From contig NZ_JABXKF010000163.1 of assembly GCF_017115165.1 (NCBI RefSeq), positions 1 through 55,862 on the forward strand: a stretch of 55,862 nucleotides of DNA, written 5' to 3'. This stretch comes from Nostoc sp. LPT. GTDB lineage: Bacteria; Cyanobacteriota; Cyanobacteriia; Cyanobacteriales; Nostocaceae. The notes under the pieces were generated by a model. It had not been told where the DNA came from. It made no database searches and saw nothing but the letters and a program-made list of their open reading frames with translations. The position numbers and the translations under genes are program-made. Numbering within the stretch: position 1 is the first letter of the stretch; each line of letters begins with the position of its first letter. Shown here one piece after another: positions 26,958 to 37,071 of this stretch.

Positions 26958-28028
26958 GTGTCTCAAACGATTGAGCAGTACACTTGGTCGTTTAATGCCG
27001 TGTGCAAGTATGGATGGGAAAACAACTTGGCCAATGGCGTAGAACTGCATAAGGCAACCTACTATGACCATCGCGCTATCACTGGCTTGCCCTCTCAATT
27101 GGTTTGTGCTGCCCGTGTCAAAGCAACTGAAGCTTTGAAATCGGTGTATAGCCTGAAAAAGAAGGGTAAAACCGTTAGCTGCCCAACCTCGAAACGTTGT
27201 CCGATTCGGTACGATGCGCGGTCTTACACGATTTGATTTGACCGTTGCGAAATGTCGATTCTTGGCGTTAATGGAAGGGTGAAACTGCCTTTTGAAATTG
27301 CTGAATACTATCGGCAATACCTGAACTGGAAAAACACCAGTGCAGACTTGCTCAAAGACCGCAAAGGGCGATGGTGGTTGCATATTGTGATCGAGGCTGA
27401 AGCTCCTGAAACAGGCGCAACCAATCAAGTTGTTGGCGTTGATTTGGGTATCGTTTCTCCTGCCGTCGATAGCAGAGGGAGTAAGTACGGTTCCGACCAT
27501 TGGAAGGAGATAGAAGATAGAACATTTGAGTTGCGCCGGAGACTGCAATCTAAAGGCACGAAATCTGCCAAACGACATTTGAAAAAGTTGTCGGGCAGAC
27601 AGAGACGTTTCAGAAAAGACTGTGACCATGTGCTGAGTAAGCGTTTGGCTCAGTCTATTCGCAGTGGTGCAACATTGGTTTTTGAAGACCTCACCAATAT
27701 TCGTGGTAGAGCCAAGATGAGAAAGGCTCAACGTCGCAGATTGCATGGATGGAGCTTTGCTCAGTTCCAGGCATTTGTCACCTACAAAGCCGAAGCCAGA
27801 GGCGTAAATGTAGGGTTTGTTGACCCCCGTTACACTTCGACCAAATGCAGCCAATGCGGACATATTGAGCGAGGGAATCGCCCGTCTCAGGCTGAATTTC
27901 GGTGTAAGAAGTGTGGGTACGAGTGCCATGCGGATTACAACGCGGCGGTGAATATTCGTGAGGATTTTCTTAAGCTTAGGGCTGCGGTCAATCAGCTTAT
28001 TATGGTCTGCCCAGAAATGGGAACTTGA
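26958..28028 (+). pseudogene. tnpB: IS200/IS605-family tnpB with one internal stop
   Basis: The GTG-started frame encodes 92 codons, then a TGA at 27234-27236, and continues in the same frame for 264 codons. RuvC residues are intact: Asp in VGVDLGIVSPAV, Glu in LVFEDLTNIRG and Asp in CHADYNAAVNI. The zinc finger CSQCGH...CKKCGYEC is also kept. TnpB is an RNA-guided nuclease. The single stop means full-length protein needs readthrough. No tnpA lies beside it. Confidence 0.85.
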
Positions 28029-28029
28029 A

Positions 28030-29079
28030 TCACAAGCCCCATCCGCTTGTCGGTGGGGTTGTTGACTTACTGTTAGTTTCTTTCAGTGGGTGCAACATAT
28101 AAGTAAATAAATCATCAATAACTCGATTAGCTGATAGATAGCTACCAGTAAGCCAATAAAAATCATCAACTACATAAACTTTACGCTGCCTGACAACATT
28201 AAGCTTTGACCACAGAGGTTCAGCCATGAGTTTATTGACAGCTATCGTTGACTGTGCAGGGTCTTTGAAACCGTAGCGTACTATAAATAGAATATCACCA
28301 TCTATCTGGGTGAGGACTTCTGGAGAGATATTGTAGCCAACGAGGTTGCCCGCTTTCTTTTGAGTTGCTTTAGCATCCAGATTTTGCGAAGGAGGACGGA
28401 TTAGACCAGCATCCTCTATGATCACTCCAGAGAATGCACCCTTGGTTAACGGGTTAATTGTCTCTGGGATCAGGCGCACGACGGAAACTAAAGTTTTTTT
28501 GAGTCGGGAACCCATCTTTTGTTTGAATTCGGCTAAACGTATGTTGTAACCGTCCATTAAACGTTTTGCTGTCTCGGTTTTCCCTAGAGCTTTTGCTGCT
28601 GGCATAAACGGTTGTTTCCAGTCTCCATTGCTTTGCACCTTAAGCAGAACAGTGGGTGCAATGTGAGACCATAAACTGTAAGTATCCCGGTTCCGAGTCG
28701 TGCCCAAGATCAAGTCCGGCTTGAGAGTTATAACCTTCTCCATGTTCGGTGGTGTCAGAAGTGCGCCAATGTCTTCAATGCCGGGGTGCTTATCCTCTAA
28801 CCCTAGCCCCTGGAGAGTTGAAGCCAGACCTGGAGCACCTACCAGATTGGCTCCCAGAGCTAGAGGTATTTCCACTAGCCACGGATCTATGACGACAACT
28901 CGTTGAGGATGGACGGGAACTAGAGTCTGACCCATTGCGTGTTGAACTACGTGGACGGGCGGTGATGTTTGGCTTGAGGGAGCGATGGCTAGATCACGGG
29001 TCGATAATTGACGACTAAAGGAACTGCAAGCAGAAATCACCAAGAGCGTGAGCAGCATAAAAAAGCAGAACTTAGGCAT
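28030..29079 (-). CDS. Siderophore-iron ABC transporter binding lipoprotein (FecB/FepB-like)
   Basis: The 349-residue lipoprotein has a signal ending LVISACSS and a FecB-type fold: PQRVVVIDPWLVEIPLALG, IEDIGALLTPPNMEKVITLKPDLIL and the C-terminal WSKLNVVRQRKVYVVDDFYW. It is the last gene of the uptake operon. Its final residues, TTPPTSGWGL, are encoded by the right end of the tnpB element, so that insertion replaced the native C-terminus. A partial copy lies at 32535-32962. Confidence 0.85.
   Translation of the reverse strand: MPKFCFFMLLTLLVISACSSFSRQLSTRDLAIAPSSQTSPPVHVVQHAMGQTLVPVHPQRVVVIDPWLVEIPLALGANLVGAPGLASTLQGLGLEDKHPGIEDIGALLTPPNMEKVITLKPDLILGTTRNRDTYSLWSHIAPTVLLKVQSNGDWKQPFMPAAKALGKTETAKRLMDGYNIRLAEFKQKMGSRLKKTLVSVVRLIPETINPLTKGAFSGVIIEDAGLIRPPSQNLDAKATQKKAGNLVGYNISPEVLTQIDGDILFIVRYGFKDPAQSTIAVNKLMAEPLWSKLNVVRQRKVYVVDDFYWLTGSYLSANRVIDDLFTYMLHPLKETNSKSTTPPTSGWGL
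28031..28066 (+). mobile_element. Right end hairpin of the tnpB element
   Basis: CCCCATCCG and CGGTGGGG form an imperfect stem with a T bulge a few bases after the tnpB stop. IS605-type right ends have hairpins here, and the guide RNA of TnpB covers this end. The neighbouring fecB stop codon also falls in this DNA (positions 28030-28032). Confidence 0.6.
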
Positions 29080-29182
29080 ATTAACAAAGTGAAAAATATA
29101 GAGGTTATACTAGAGCGATCGCATATTGGCTGTGCAAGAGGTTGTGTTGCAAAAACTTGCAAAGTCCAAAAATTTGTATAAA

Positions 29183-29320
29183 TTAGAATGCTTCTTTTAA
29201 AGCCGTTAACAATGCAAATCTAGTTGTGTTAACTGCGGCTGCATCAGCCAATGGTCTTTTAGTTTGTTTCAAGATTTTCTCTAACCTCCACTCAACCTGT
29301 ACTAAGGTCAGTGGTGGGTA
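29183..29320 (-). pseudogene. Fragment resembling an IscB/HNH-type (RRXRR) protein
   Basis: The minus strand reads LTLVQVEWRLEKILKQTKR followed by PLADAAAVNTTRFALLTALK and a stop. The ADAAAVN.TR.AL...LK segment resembles the C-terminal part of IscB-like HNH proteins. Only about 40 codons survive, between fecB and fecE. This is recognition from memory and needs a search. Confidence 0.35.
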
Positions 29321-29322
29321 GT

Positions 29323-30132
29323 TTACTTCTTTCCTAAAGGTAAACACAAAGGTGTCCCTGTTACTGGGTCTGGTACAATTCGACAAGCTAATCCAAACAC
29401 CTCCTGCACCATTTCTTCTGTCATGACATCTGCTGGAGTTCCATAAGCCATAACAGCGCCATCGCGTAAGGCTACTAGGTTATGAGCATAACGACACGCC
29501 TGATTCAGGTCATGCAACACCATGACAATTGTTCGCCCCTCAAGTTGATTCAAATCCCACAGCAACTCCAGCACTTCCACTTGATGAGCTAAGTCTAAGA
29601 AAGTTGTCGGCTCATCTAATAGTAAAATTTGTGTATCTTGCGCTAAAGTCATGGCTATCCAAGCACGTTGCTTCTGTCCACCAGAAAGGGTATCTACGGC
29701 TCTATGGGCTAAGTCGTTGAGGTCTGTAGTTGTTAGTGCTTTGCGGACTTGACATTCATCTTCAGTTGTCCAAGATTGCAGCCAACTTTTTTGATATGGA
29801 TAACGACCTTGTGCTACCAAATCTCGCACAGTCAATCCTTCTGGTGCAACTGGCCCTTGAGGAAGCATACCGAGTTGTTGTGCAACTTTGGTCGTTGACT
29901 GTCGAAAAATATCAGCACCATTGAGATATACAGTACCAATATGAGGTTTGAGTAGTCTGGCTAAACCTCGCAGTAGAGTAGATTTCCCGCAGCCATTCGG
30001 GCCAACTAGAGCAGTAATTTGTGCAGTGGGAATTAACAGGTTAAGACCGGATATGATCGGTTTGCCATCGTAAGCTAGGCTCAGATGTTGGGTTTCAAGG
30101 ACTGTGTTGTCCATAAGACTTTTTGATTGCAA
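29323..30132 (-). CDS. Siderophore-iron ABC transporter ATP-binding protein (FecE/FepC-like)
   Basis: The 269-residue ATPase has Walker A GPNGCGKS, signature LSGGQKQR, Walker B LLLDEPTTFLD and the FecE-type segment MLPQGPVAPEGLTVRDLVAQG. It acts with the two FecCD permeases upstream in the operon. A 300-bp gap to the permease gene contains no other gene. Confidence 0.87.
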   Translation of the reverse strand: MQSKSLMDNTVLETQHLSLAYDGKPIISGLNLLIPTAQITALVGPNGCGKSTLLRGLARLLKPHIGTVYLNGADIFRQSTTKVAQQLGMLPQGPVAPEGLTVRDLVAQGRYPYQKSWLQSWTTEDECQVRKALTTTDLNDLAHRAVDTLSGGQKQRAWIAMTLAQDTQILLLDEPTTFLDLAHQVEVLELLWDLNQLEGRTIVMVLHDLNQACRYAHNLVALRDGAVMAYGTPADVMTEEMVQEVFGLACRIVPDPVTGTPLCLPLGKK

Positions 30133-30438
30133 GAATAAGTGGTCTGAAAGTACGTAGCTGCAAAGCGGCTGATGCTGGCAGATTGCATTGCCGCCTAGTG
30201 CCTTGTTGCGAACGCTTTTGAATCCAATTAATAATTGTTGGCAGGGGAATGACCAAAATCCGATTTTTCAAGCTAGTCAAAATCCCGGAGCAGAGCATCT
30301 TATGGGTCATTCTTTAAAGTTAGCGATCGCCTTTGAGGATAAATATTTAGATCGTATTACGATGATATTACCAATAATATTGGGTACTTAGTCCGGCGCT
30401 TGGTAAAAATACTCTGACATCAGATTCTCCTTTTCTAC

Positions 30439-31479
30439 TTATCTTTGCCGCCTTTGATACAGTAAATAGATAAAATAAGGCGCTCCCAAGGCAGCAGTCA
30501 GCAAACCACAGGGTAATTCTGTCGGAGAAAATAAAGTCCTACCCAAAAAATCTGCTGCTGCTACCAATAATCCTCCGATCAAGGCAGCAACTGGCAGTAA
30601 AATTTTATGTATTGACCCCACAAGTCTACGTGCCAAATGGGGAGCCATTAATCCCACGAAGCCAATTGTACCTGCGATCGCCACACTTGAACCAGCCAGC
30701 GCCACACTCACTAACAATAATTTGCTTCTTTGCCATGTGACTCGGCTACCGAGTCCTTTAGCTACCAAGTCACCCAGTTGCAAAGTATCAAGTTCTCGCG
30801 TCAGCAGTAAAGCAAAGGGAACGAAGATAACTATCCAAGGTAGCAGTTGCCAGACTTGCTCCCAACTTTTACCAGCAACACTACCCGCCAACCAGACTAA
30901 TGCTCTAGTAACGTCGGTAATTTGACCGAAAGTCAACATTAAAGTCGTGAAAGCTCCCATAATTGCTGCGAGTGCAACTCCCACTAAAACTAAACGCAGA
31001 GGTGATTTTTCTCCCGTGCCAGCTAGCAAGTAGATTAGACAACCCACAATAAAAGCACCACCAAAGGCAGCAAAGGGCAAATACATAGTGGGTACTGTCG
31101 GAAATAATACAATCAAAGTCACCGCCGCTAAGGCTGCACCTGCATTTACCCCAACGATGCCAGGGTCAGCTAAAGGATTACGTGTCAATCCTTGTAAAAT
31201 TGCACCCGCAGTTGCCAAGCCGACTCCTACCAACCAGGAGATTAACACTCTCGGTAAACGCAGGGTAACAACAACAAAGCCAGATTCTGGGTCTTGAGTT
31301 GGTAAACCAAGAACAGCTTTCACTATATCTACAGGTGGCACGGGGTAATTTCCCAAACTGAGGCTCATCCCCAAGACAGCGAGGGTGAATAATAGCAGTA
31401 GTAACAATACTCTAGTTACAGACTGGTTGCCGAGTATTAAATTTTGAATTTTGAATTTTGAATTTTGAATTGTTATCAT
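30439..31479 (-). CDS. FecCD-family siderophore-iron permease, second
   Basis: The multi-pass protein has about nine to ten hydrophobic segments and FecCD signatures (GNPLADPGIVGVNAGAALA, GTIGFVGLMAPHLARRLVG). I set the start at 31479 because its ATGA overlaps the stop of the upstream permease gene. A longer in-frame start at 31497 exists. The first codons (QNSKFKIQN) are the translation of an STRR heptamer array (TTTTGAA), so repeats have formed the N-terminus. Confidence 0.85.
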   Translation of the reverse strand: MITIQNSKFKIQNLILGNQSVTRVLLLLLLFTLAVLGMSLSLGNYPVPPVDIVKAVLGLPTQDPESGFVVVTLRLPRVLISWLVGVGLATAGAILQGLTRNPLADPGIVGVNAGAALAAVTLIVLFPTVPTMYLPFAAFGGAFIVGCLIYLLAGTGEKSPLRLVLVGVALAAIMGAFTTLMLTFGQITDVTRALVWLAGSVAGKSWEQVWQLLPWIVIFVPFALLLTRELDTLQLGDLVAKGLGSRVTWQRSKLLLVSVALAGSSVAIAGTIGFVGLMAPHLARRLVGSIHKILLPVAALIGGLLVAAADFLGRTLFSPTELPCGLLTAALGAPYFIYLLYQRRQR

Positions 31480-32495
31480 CCTCTCTTCACCCGCCAACGC
31501 ACTAAATACAACAAAAAGGGCGCACCCAAAAGGGCTGTCATCACGCCAACAGGAAATTCTTGGGGTCTAATTAACCAACGGGCTGCTAAATCTGCCCATA
31601 CTAGTAAACCTGCACCAAACACAGCTGCACCAGGCAATACCCAACGATAATCAACACCCATGACTCCCCGCGCCAGATGGGGAACTACCAGACCGATAAA
31701 GCCTATAGGCCCTGCTAGTGCGACAGCGCTCCCTGCCAATATTACAACGCTCGATGCTGTTGCCAACTTGATCCAACCTGTTTGCTGACCTAAGCCTGTG
31801 GCTACCGATTCTCCTAAACTGAGGGCGTTAATTTGTCTACTTAAGGCAAAAGCTGTTAATAATCCTACTACCATCCAGGGCAGCACAGTCAGGAATAGAT
31901 TGAAGTCTCGTCCAGCCAGAGAACCTGCTAACCAGAAGCGGACTTCTTCAAGAGTTCGCTCACTCAAAATCAGTACACCTGTAGTAATTGAAGATAGCAA
32001 TGCAGTTATAACTGCACCAGCAATAGTCAGATTCAATGGTGTTGAGCCTCCTTGTCCAAGAGAACCAAGGGAGTAAACTGTTAAGGCTGCTATTAAGGCT
32101 CCGATAAATGCTACAAGGGTAATCAGGGCTGGTGAAGATGTACCCAAGCCAAAAACCACTGTTACCACTGCTAAGGCTGCACCTGCATTGATCCCCAAGA
32201 TTCCTGGTGCGGCTAAGGGATTTTGAGTCAGTCCTTGCATTAACGCTCCAGCTATAGCCAAACTAGCACCGACCATACTTGCAATCAGTGTTCGCGGTAG
32301 GCGCATCGACCGGATAATTATGTGTTCGTTAGAGTCATCATAGTTAGTGAATGCAGTAAGTATTTTGGCAATGGGAATGTCAGCTGCACCGTAAGAAATG
32401 CTGGCGAAAATACCTAACAATACCACTAAGATACCTATGCCTAAGCTGAAAATGCGGATATAGTATTTTTCAGAGTGAGAAATATTTGTGTTCAT
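31476..32495 (-). CDS. FecCD-family siderophore-iron permease, first
   Basis: The 339-residue protein has FecCD signatures GNPLAAPGILGINAGAALA and GPIGFIGLVVPHLARGVMG and about ten membrane spans. The two permeases are tandem paralogues that form the heterodimeric channel. It is downstream of a decayed fecB copy in the same operon and overlaps the next gene by 4 bp. Confidence 0.87.
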   Translation of the reverse strand: MNTNISHSEKYYIRIFSLGIGILVVLLGIFASISYGAADIPIAKILTAFTNYDDSNEHIIIRSMRLPRTLIASMVGASLAIAGALMQGLTQNPLAAPGILGINAGAALAVVTVVFGLGTSSPALITLVAFIGALIAALTVYSLGSLGQGGSTPLNLTIAGAVITALLSSITTGVLILSERTLEEVRFWLAGSLAGRDFNLFLTVLPWMVVGLLTAFALSRQINALSLGESVATGLGQQTGWIKLATASSVVILAGSAVALAGPIGFIGLVVPHLARGVMGVDYRWVLPGAAVFGAGLLVWADLAARWLIRPQEFPVGVMTALLGAPFLLYLVRWRVKRG

Positions 32496-32534
32496 AGATT
32501 TATAACAAGAGTTAACTTCATACCTCTGTTTTTC

Positions 32535-32962
32535 CTAAGTTTTAAATAAATTGTAAGCTTCCCGGTTTCGCATCGTGCCTAAGATCAAGTCTGGGTTAAC
32601 AGCCACGATTTTCTCCATGTTGGGTGTAAGAAGCGCACCAATGTCTTCAATACCAGGGTGTTTATTGGCTAATCCTATCCCTTGGAGAGTTTTAGCCGCA
32701 TCTGGAACACCCACCACGCTAGAGGTATTTCTACAATCCACGGGTCTAAAACAACGACTCGTTGAGGATGGGTAGGAATTAGAGTTTGACCCATTAAATG
32801 TTGGACTGCATGGAAAGCTACAGGTGATGTTCGACTTGAGGAAACAACGCCTATGTTGCGGGTCGGTAATTGATGACCAAAGGAACTGTAAACAGAAACC
32901 ATTAGAAGCGTAAGCAGCACAACAAACCAGAACTTAGGCATATACAACAGTGAAGAAAACAC
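32535..32962 (-). pseudogene. Truncated, frameshifted copy of the fecB-like gene
   Basis: The minus strand first reads MPKFWFVVLLTLLMVSVYSS...HPQRVVVLDPWIVEIPLA, then loses frame and resumes as DAAKTLQGIGLANKHPGIED and LTPNMEKIVAVNPDLILGT. These match the first 130 residues of the intact gene at 28030-29079. The rest is missing. The lipobox Cys is lost (VSVYSS for ISACSS). It is a relic of a tandem duplication at the two ends of the operon. Confidence 0.85.
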
Positions 32963-33109
32963 AGGTTTTGGTAGAGCGATCGCGTCTTAGTTGTGTAAGA
33001 AGAACAAGGGGTATATATGTCTTTAAAGAATACTTGTTAATTTGTCAAATTTTGAAAAACTAGTTGAGATGTTAGCATTGATTGTAGATGATATGGTTGC
33101 CAAAAGCTT

Positions 33110-33790
33110 AACATTTTTTCGCCTATTTTTTGAGGATAAAAATAGTGAAAAAAATAATAACCTTTGGGATATTACCACAGATTATCTTCAGGCTTAAACC
33201 CTTTTAACCAGCCTTTTAATGCAGGTGAATCAACAATGGGATCGTTTTTGCTCCCACATACCATCAGGGGCATAGAAACCCCGCCTTTAGGTAACTCAAT
33301 TAACTTGAAAAGAGAGGATTGTTCTAAATCTCTACATAACACAGCCATTAACATTTTACTAGTATTATGGGGTTGCTCACCAAAGAGATGACGAACACAG
33401 CTTGTTAAAACTTGCTCACAACTCATAGTAAATAATTTCCTTTGCAAATATATAGTGGACATGCCAAGTATTAGCAGGTTGAGAAGCTACAGCCAATAAG
33501 ACCAGCGAGCACACTTTTTGGGGATAGCGACGAGCAAAAGTTAAGGCAATCGCACCACCTGCACCATGACCTGCTAAATGTATAGGATGAGAATACTGTG
33601 CTAAGAATTCATACATCAAATCTACAGCTTCATCTATGGAACTACCTTCATCTTTATCGTGGTGATATTCCCACTGATTCACATTCATATACTGCGATAT
33701 GTATTGTAGTAATGGTCGATCAAAACGCTGCAATACATGACTAGAACTGATCCAAACAACATCGGTATCATTAGACATAAATACTCTCAA
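33110..33790 (-). pseudogene. Alpha/beta hydrolase, frameshifted and decayed
   Basis: The first part reads SHPIHLAGHGAGGAIALTFARRYP, the nucleophile elbow region of an alpha/beta hydrolase, although the usual Ser is His-Gly here (GHGAGG). A frameshift near 33440-33460 separates it from the second part, CEQVLTSCVRHLFGEQPHN... and MPLMVCGSKNDPIVDSPALKGWL. A stop follows LW at 33172, and what remains (YPKGYYFF) has lost the catalytic His. It follows the TonB receptor in the operon and may once have hydrolysed a siderophore. Confidence 0.7.
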
Positions 33791-33846
33791 ACATCAAAAT
33801 TTGGAAATAATCAAATTTTTAAGCTTGTCATTTCACTATTGCTCTG

Positions 33847-36591
33847 TCACAACTCCCAACTTACTGTTCCCTCCACAATAAATGGGTCTTCAGGATAAAC
33901 AAGGTTAATAGTTCGGGGGGTGAAGTACCGAACATCGGACAAATTCTTGAGGTTAAGCACGAAGCGAAGGCGATCTAGTCGATAGTAAACAGCAGCATCA
34001 AGGCGTAAATAACTGGGTACACTGAACGAGTTGATCAGATCCCCCTGCCGTTCGCCGACATAAAACAAACCCAGTCCAAACCCTAACCCTTGCAAACTCC
34101 CCTTGGCAAAGGTGTAAGTCGTCCACAAACTCGCGCTATTCTCAGGGACGTTCACCAGTCGATTGCCAATGTATCGCTCGTCCTTTGTCACCTGTCCATC
34201 TGTGTAAGCATAAGAGGCTATCACATTCCAGCCTGGTAATATCTCCCCGGTGACATTGAGTTCAATGCCTCGGTTGCGTTGTTCTCCCGTTTGGATCTGA
34301 AATGTTGTAGTGGGACGATTAGGATCAGGCGTCAAAACATTGGATAAAGTCAGTTGATACAAAGCCAGGGTTGAAGATAGCCTGCCGCTAAGGAAATCAG
34401 CTTTAACTCCCACTTCGTATTGAGTGCCAGTACTGGGTTGAAATAAACTACCTCCAAATGTGGTTCCAACATTTTGGGAGAAGGATTGACTGTAGCTGGC
34501 ATAGAGTGAGACGGGTTGGATAGGTTTATAGATAAGACCTACACGAGGACTAAATGCAAAGTCTGATTGACTTTGATTGGGACTTGTATTTAAAAAGTTG
34601 GTAACTTTATTATCGACAAAATCTCCGCGTCCGCCAAGAACCAAATTAAGGTTATTAGTAAGTGTGATTATATCTTGAACATAAAAGCCGAGCTGATCAT
34701 TTTTAGTTTTTTGATTAATTCTAGAAACAATACCACCGACCGGCTGACCATAGACTGGGTTGAACACATCTATAGTACCAATAGCCCGCATTGTCTGATC
34801 GAACTGACTAATGTCTCTGTACAAATCAAAGCCAGCAACTAATTCATGCTGAAGACTACCAGTTTTAAATTTGCCTACCACATGGTTGTCTAGAGCATAC
34901 TCTTCATCGACACCAGGCGCTCCTATATAGTTTTGTTGTGTGCGGTTCAGAGTCCGACCATCAAGTCTTAGAGAGCCAGAATTGGCACTATCTGTTCTAT
35001 ATCTTATAGACCTAACATGAAAAGCATTCACCAAAGACCAATTATCACTAAAGCGATGTTCAAAGTTATAGCCCAATAGAATGGAACGACGGTTGTTTCT
35101 GGCATCTTCATCTAATGTGTTAAGACTAAGCGGAATCTCTCCATTTGGGTTAGGCAAGACAGTTCCGAAAGCAGGTAGCCCCGTTCTGGGGTACTGTTGC
35201 TGATCTCGGAACTCGCTTTCAAAAGTCAGCTTTGTATTCTTACTTATTTGCCAACTCAGAACGGGTGCAATTAGACAACGCTGATTGTAAAAAAAGTCAA
35301 TAAAACTTTCTGTGCTGATGTAAGAAGTATTTAAACGATAAAGGAGCGTTTTGTCAGAATTGAGAGGACCAGAAATATCTAAAGTTGGTTGATAGAAACT
35401 ATAACTGCCAAAAGTCATACTGGCGGCGAAGTAAGGCTCACTCAGCGGCTGCTTGGTGACAAAGTTAATCGTGCCACCCGGATTGCCTTGACCGTAAAGG
35501 ACAGAGGCTGGCCCTCTGAGAACCTCTAACCTTTCAATGTTGGCGAGTTGAGTTTGTCCTGATATAGCTCCTGCAGTATAATCCTTAAGACCGTTGCGAA
35601 GGATGTTGCTCGTCTGAAAACCTCTAATTGTAAAAACATCACCATTGGTCGGCGAATTAAAAGCCTGGTTAACACCGACGCTTCTTAAGGCATCAATGGT
35701 GTTAACGGCTCCTTGATCCTCCCAACTCTGCCGGGGAACCACCTGAATCGACTGAGGAATGTCCTGTATCCGCCTATTAGTCCGAGTCCCCACAGTCGCA
35801 TCGGGAACCTGATACCTAGTGTCTGGAGTACCAGTTACTACTAGTTCTATTGGCTCTTGGTTGTCCTCAGGCGTAGTTGTTGGCTGCTGTGTAGTAGTTG
35901 GCGTAGCCTCTCGTAGAGAAGTTGTCGTATTTACCTTAAATACTAAACCCTCAGTATCACTATCAAACAACTCCACCTGTGGCGCACCCTGGTTTCCCAC
36001 AATTGTCAATCGCAGGGTGTTATTACCGATATTTACAACTGTTACCTCAGTAATACCTGCTACTAGCTTTGCTTGTCGGAAACTCTCCCCACCAGCAAGC
36101 TGTAACTTAGCATTGGCAATATCTACAATATAGGAGTTACCCTTAGTCTTCGGTGAAACCTGCAATTTCTGGGAGTTAGCCGTAACTAAAATTAACTCTA
36201 TCCCCTTATCAGTGGTATTCACCTTCACATCTGTAATTGATACTACATCGGTTCTGGGTTGACTTAGTTGAGCGATAAAGTTCTTTACTTTGTTGATCCC
36301 CAATACATCTGATGTATCGCTGAGGGGACCTTCTATAGAATTGAGTTGGCGAACTTCTGATATGGGTGTTTGCTCCCGCTTCGCTTTCCACTTGGTGACT
36401 AAAGCAGATTGAACAGAGGTTTTTCTGACTAGCGATGCGTAGGCGTAGCCCGCCGCAGGCATCGCTTCTTTATTGACTGGGGACTGTGCAAGAGTTAGCT
36501 CTTGCTTGACTAGGTTACAACCCAAACCGACGCAAACACTCGCTACCAAACTTAGCAAACACCCATTGCACACACCCCGATAATTGATCAT
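33847..36591 (-). CDS. TonB-dependent siderophore receptor with AMIN domain
   Basis: The 914-residue outer-membrane protein has an N-terminal signal region, an AMIN-type domain (about 115-215), a Thr/Pro-rich linker, the plug domain (IPQSIQVVPRQSWEDQG, VRGFQ-like IRGFQTSN, VLRGPASVLYGQGNPGGTIN) and a 22-strand-type barrel ending in VEGTVSWEL. This matches the cyanobacterial FhuA/SchT/IacT-type class. Two repeat-derived stretches have entered the coding region, at about residues 42-50 (MPAAGYAYASL) and near 225 (SLREATPTT). It leads the operon, and a Fur-like box lies upstream. Confidence 0.9.
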   Translation of the reverse strand: MINYRGVCNGCLLSLVASVCVGLGCNLVKQELTLAQSPVNKEAMPAAGYAYASLVRKTSVQSALVTKWKAKREQTPISEVRQLNSIEGPLSDTSDVLGINKVKNFIAQLSQPRTDVVSITDVKVNTTDKGIELILVTANSQKLQVSPKTKGNSYIVDIANAKLQLAGGESFRQAKLVAGITEVTVVNIGNNTLRLTIVGNQGAPQVELFDSDTEGLVFKVNTTTSLREATPTTTQQPTTTPEDNQEPIELVVTGTPDTRYQVPDATVGTRTNRRIQDIPQSIQVVPRQSWEDQGAVNTIDALRSVGVNQAFNSPTNGDVFTIRGFQTSNILRNGLKDYTAGAISGQTQLANIERLEVLRGPASVLYGQGNPGGTINFVTKQPLSEPYFAASMTFGSYSFYQPTLDISGPLNSDKTLLYRLNTSYISTESFIDFFYNQRCLIAPVLSWQISKNTKLTFESEFRDQQQYPRTGLPAFGTVLPNPNGEIPLSLNTLDEDARNNRRSILLGYNFEHRFSDNWSLVNAFHVRSIRYRTDSANSGSLRLDGRTLNRTQQNYIGAPGVDEEYALDNHVVGKFKTGSLQHELVAGFDLYRDISQFDQTMRAIGTIDVFNPVYGQPVGGIVSRINQKTKNDQLGFYVQDIITLTNNLNLVLGGRGDFVDNKVTNFLNTSPNQSQSDFAFSPRVGLIYKPIQPVSLYASYSQSFSQNVGTTFGGSLFQPSTGTQYEVGVKADFLSGRLSSTLALYQLTLSNVLTPDPNRPTTTFQIQTGEQRNRGIELNVTGEILPGWNVIASYAYTDGQVTKDERYIGNRLVNVPENSASLWTTYTFAKGSLQGLGFGLGLFYVGERQGDLINSFSVPSYLRLDAAVYYRLDRLRFVLNLKNLSDVRYFTPRTINLVYPEDPFIVEGTVSWEL

Positions 36592-36702
36592 TCCACTTTC
36601 CTACCAATCTTTGTGCCAATATTCTTTACCATCGCAAGTAAAACTTACATTGCGAAGTATAAGCAAGATTGAATAGGAAATCAAGCATTTATGTTGTTTT
36701 CC

Positions 36703-36721
36703 AGATAATTATCATGATAAG
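36703..36721 (-). promoter_or_regulatory. Probable Fur box
   Basis: AGATAATTATCATGATAAG resembles the Fur consensus of repeated GATAAT units. It lies about 110 bp upstream of the TonB receptor start, which fits iron repression of the whole uptake operon. Confidence 0.55.
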
Positions 36722-37071
36722 AAAGATTCTTAACAAGATGCTGACATCTGAGTTTTTACCCAGCGTGGCGTTACTTTAGAGGAACTTAACGTAATAGAAC
36801 AAATGTTCTGATATAGCTTTAGACCGCTTGGTTTGAGTGGTTGTGACGTAGTTTAGAGATGCTTGCTGGAATGCGATCGCAGTTAGAAGAAGAATTGCAG
36901 TTTATTGCAAAGGAGATATATAAGAGTAGATTTGGGCAATATAAATAGCAGATACAGGCTATGAATTATTAGAGACGGTAGCAAGGGTTACATATTATTA
37001 GGTAAATTCTTGAATTGTCGTTTGTAACTCAAAGCTGGATCGCTACCATTTAACCTCATAGAGTAAGCTTT
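36722..37071. other. Intergenic region between TonB receptor and GTPase gene
   Basis: About 350 bp without a gene. One HIP1-type site (GCGATCGC) lies at 36873. The GTPase promoter is presumably at 36900-37060. No other signal was seen. Confidence 0.4.

Noticed and set aside
26934..27929. A 331-codon open frame on the minus strand
   Set aside because: It is the antisense shadow of tnpB, whose RuvC and zinc-finger motifs on the plus strand are clear.
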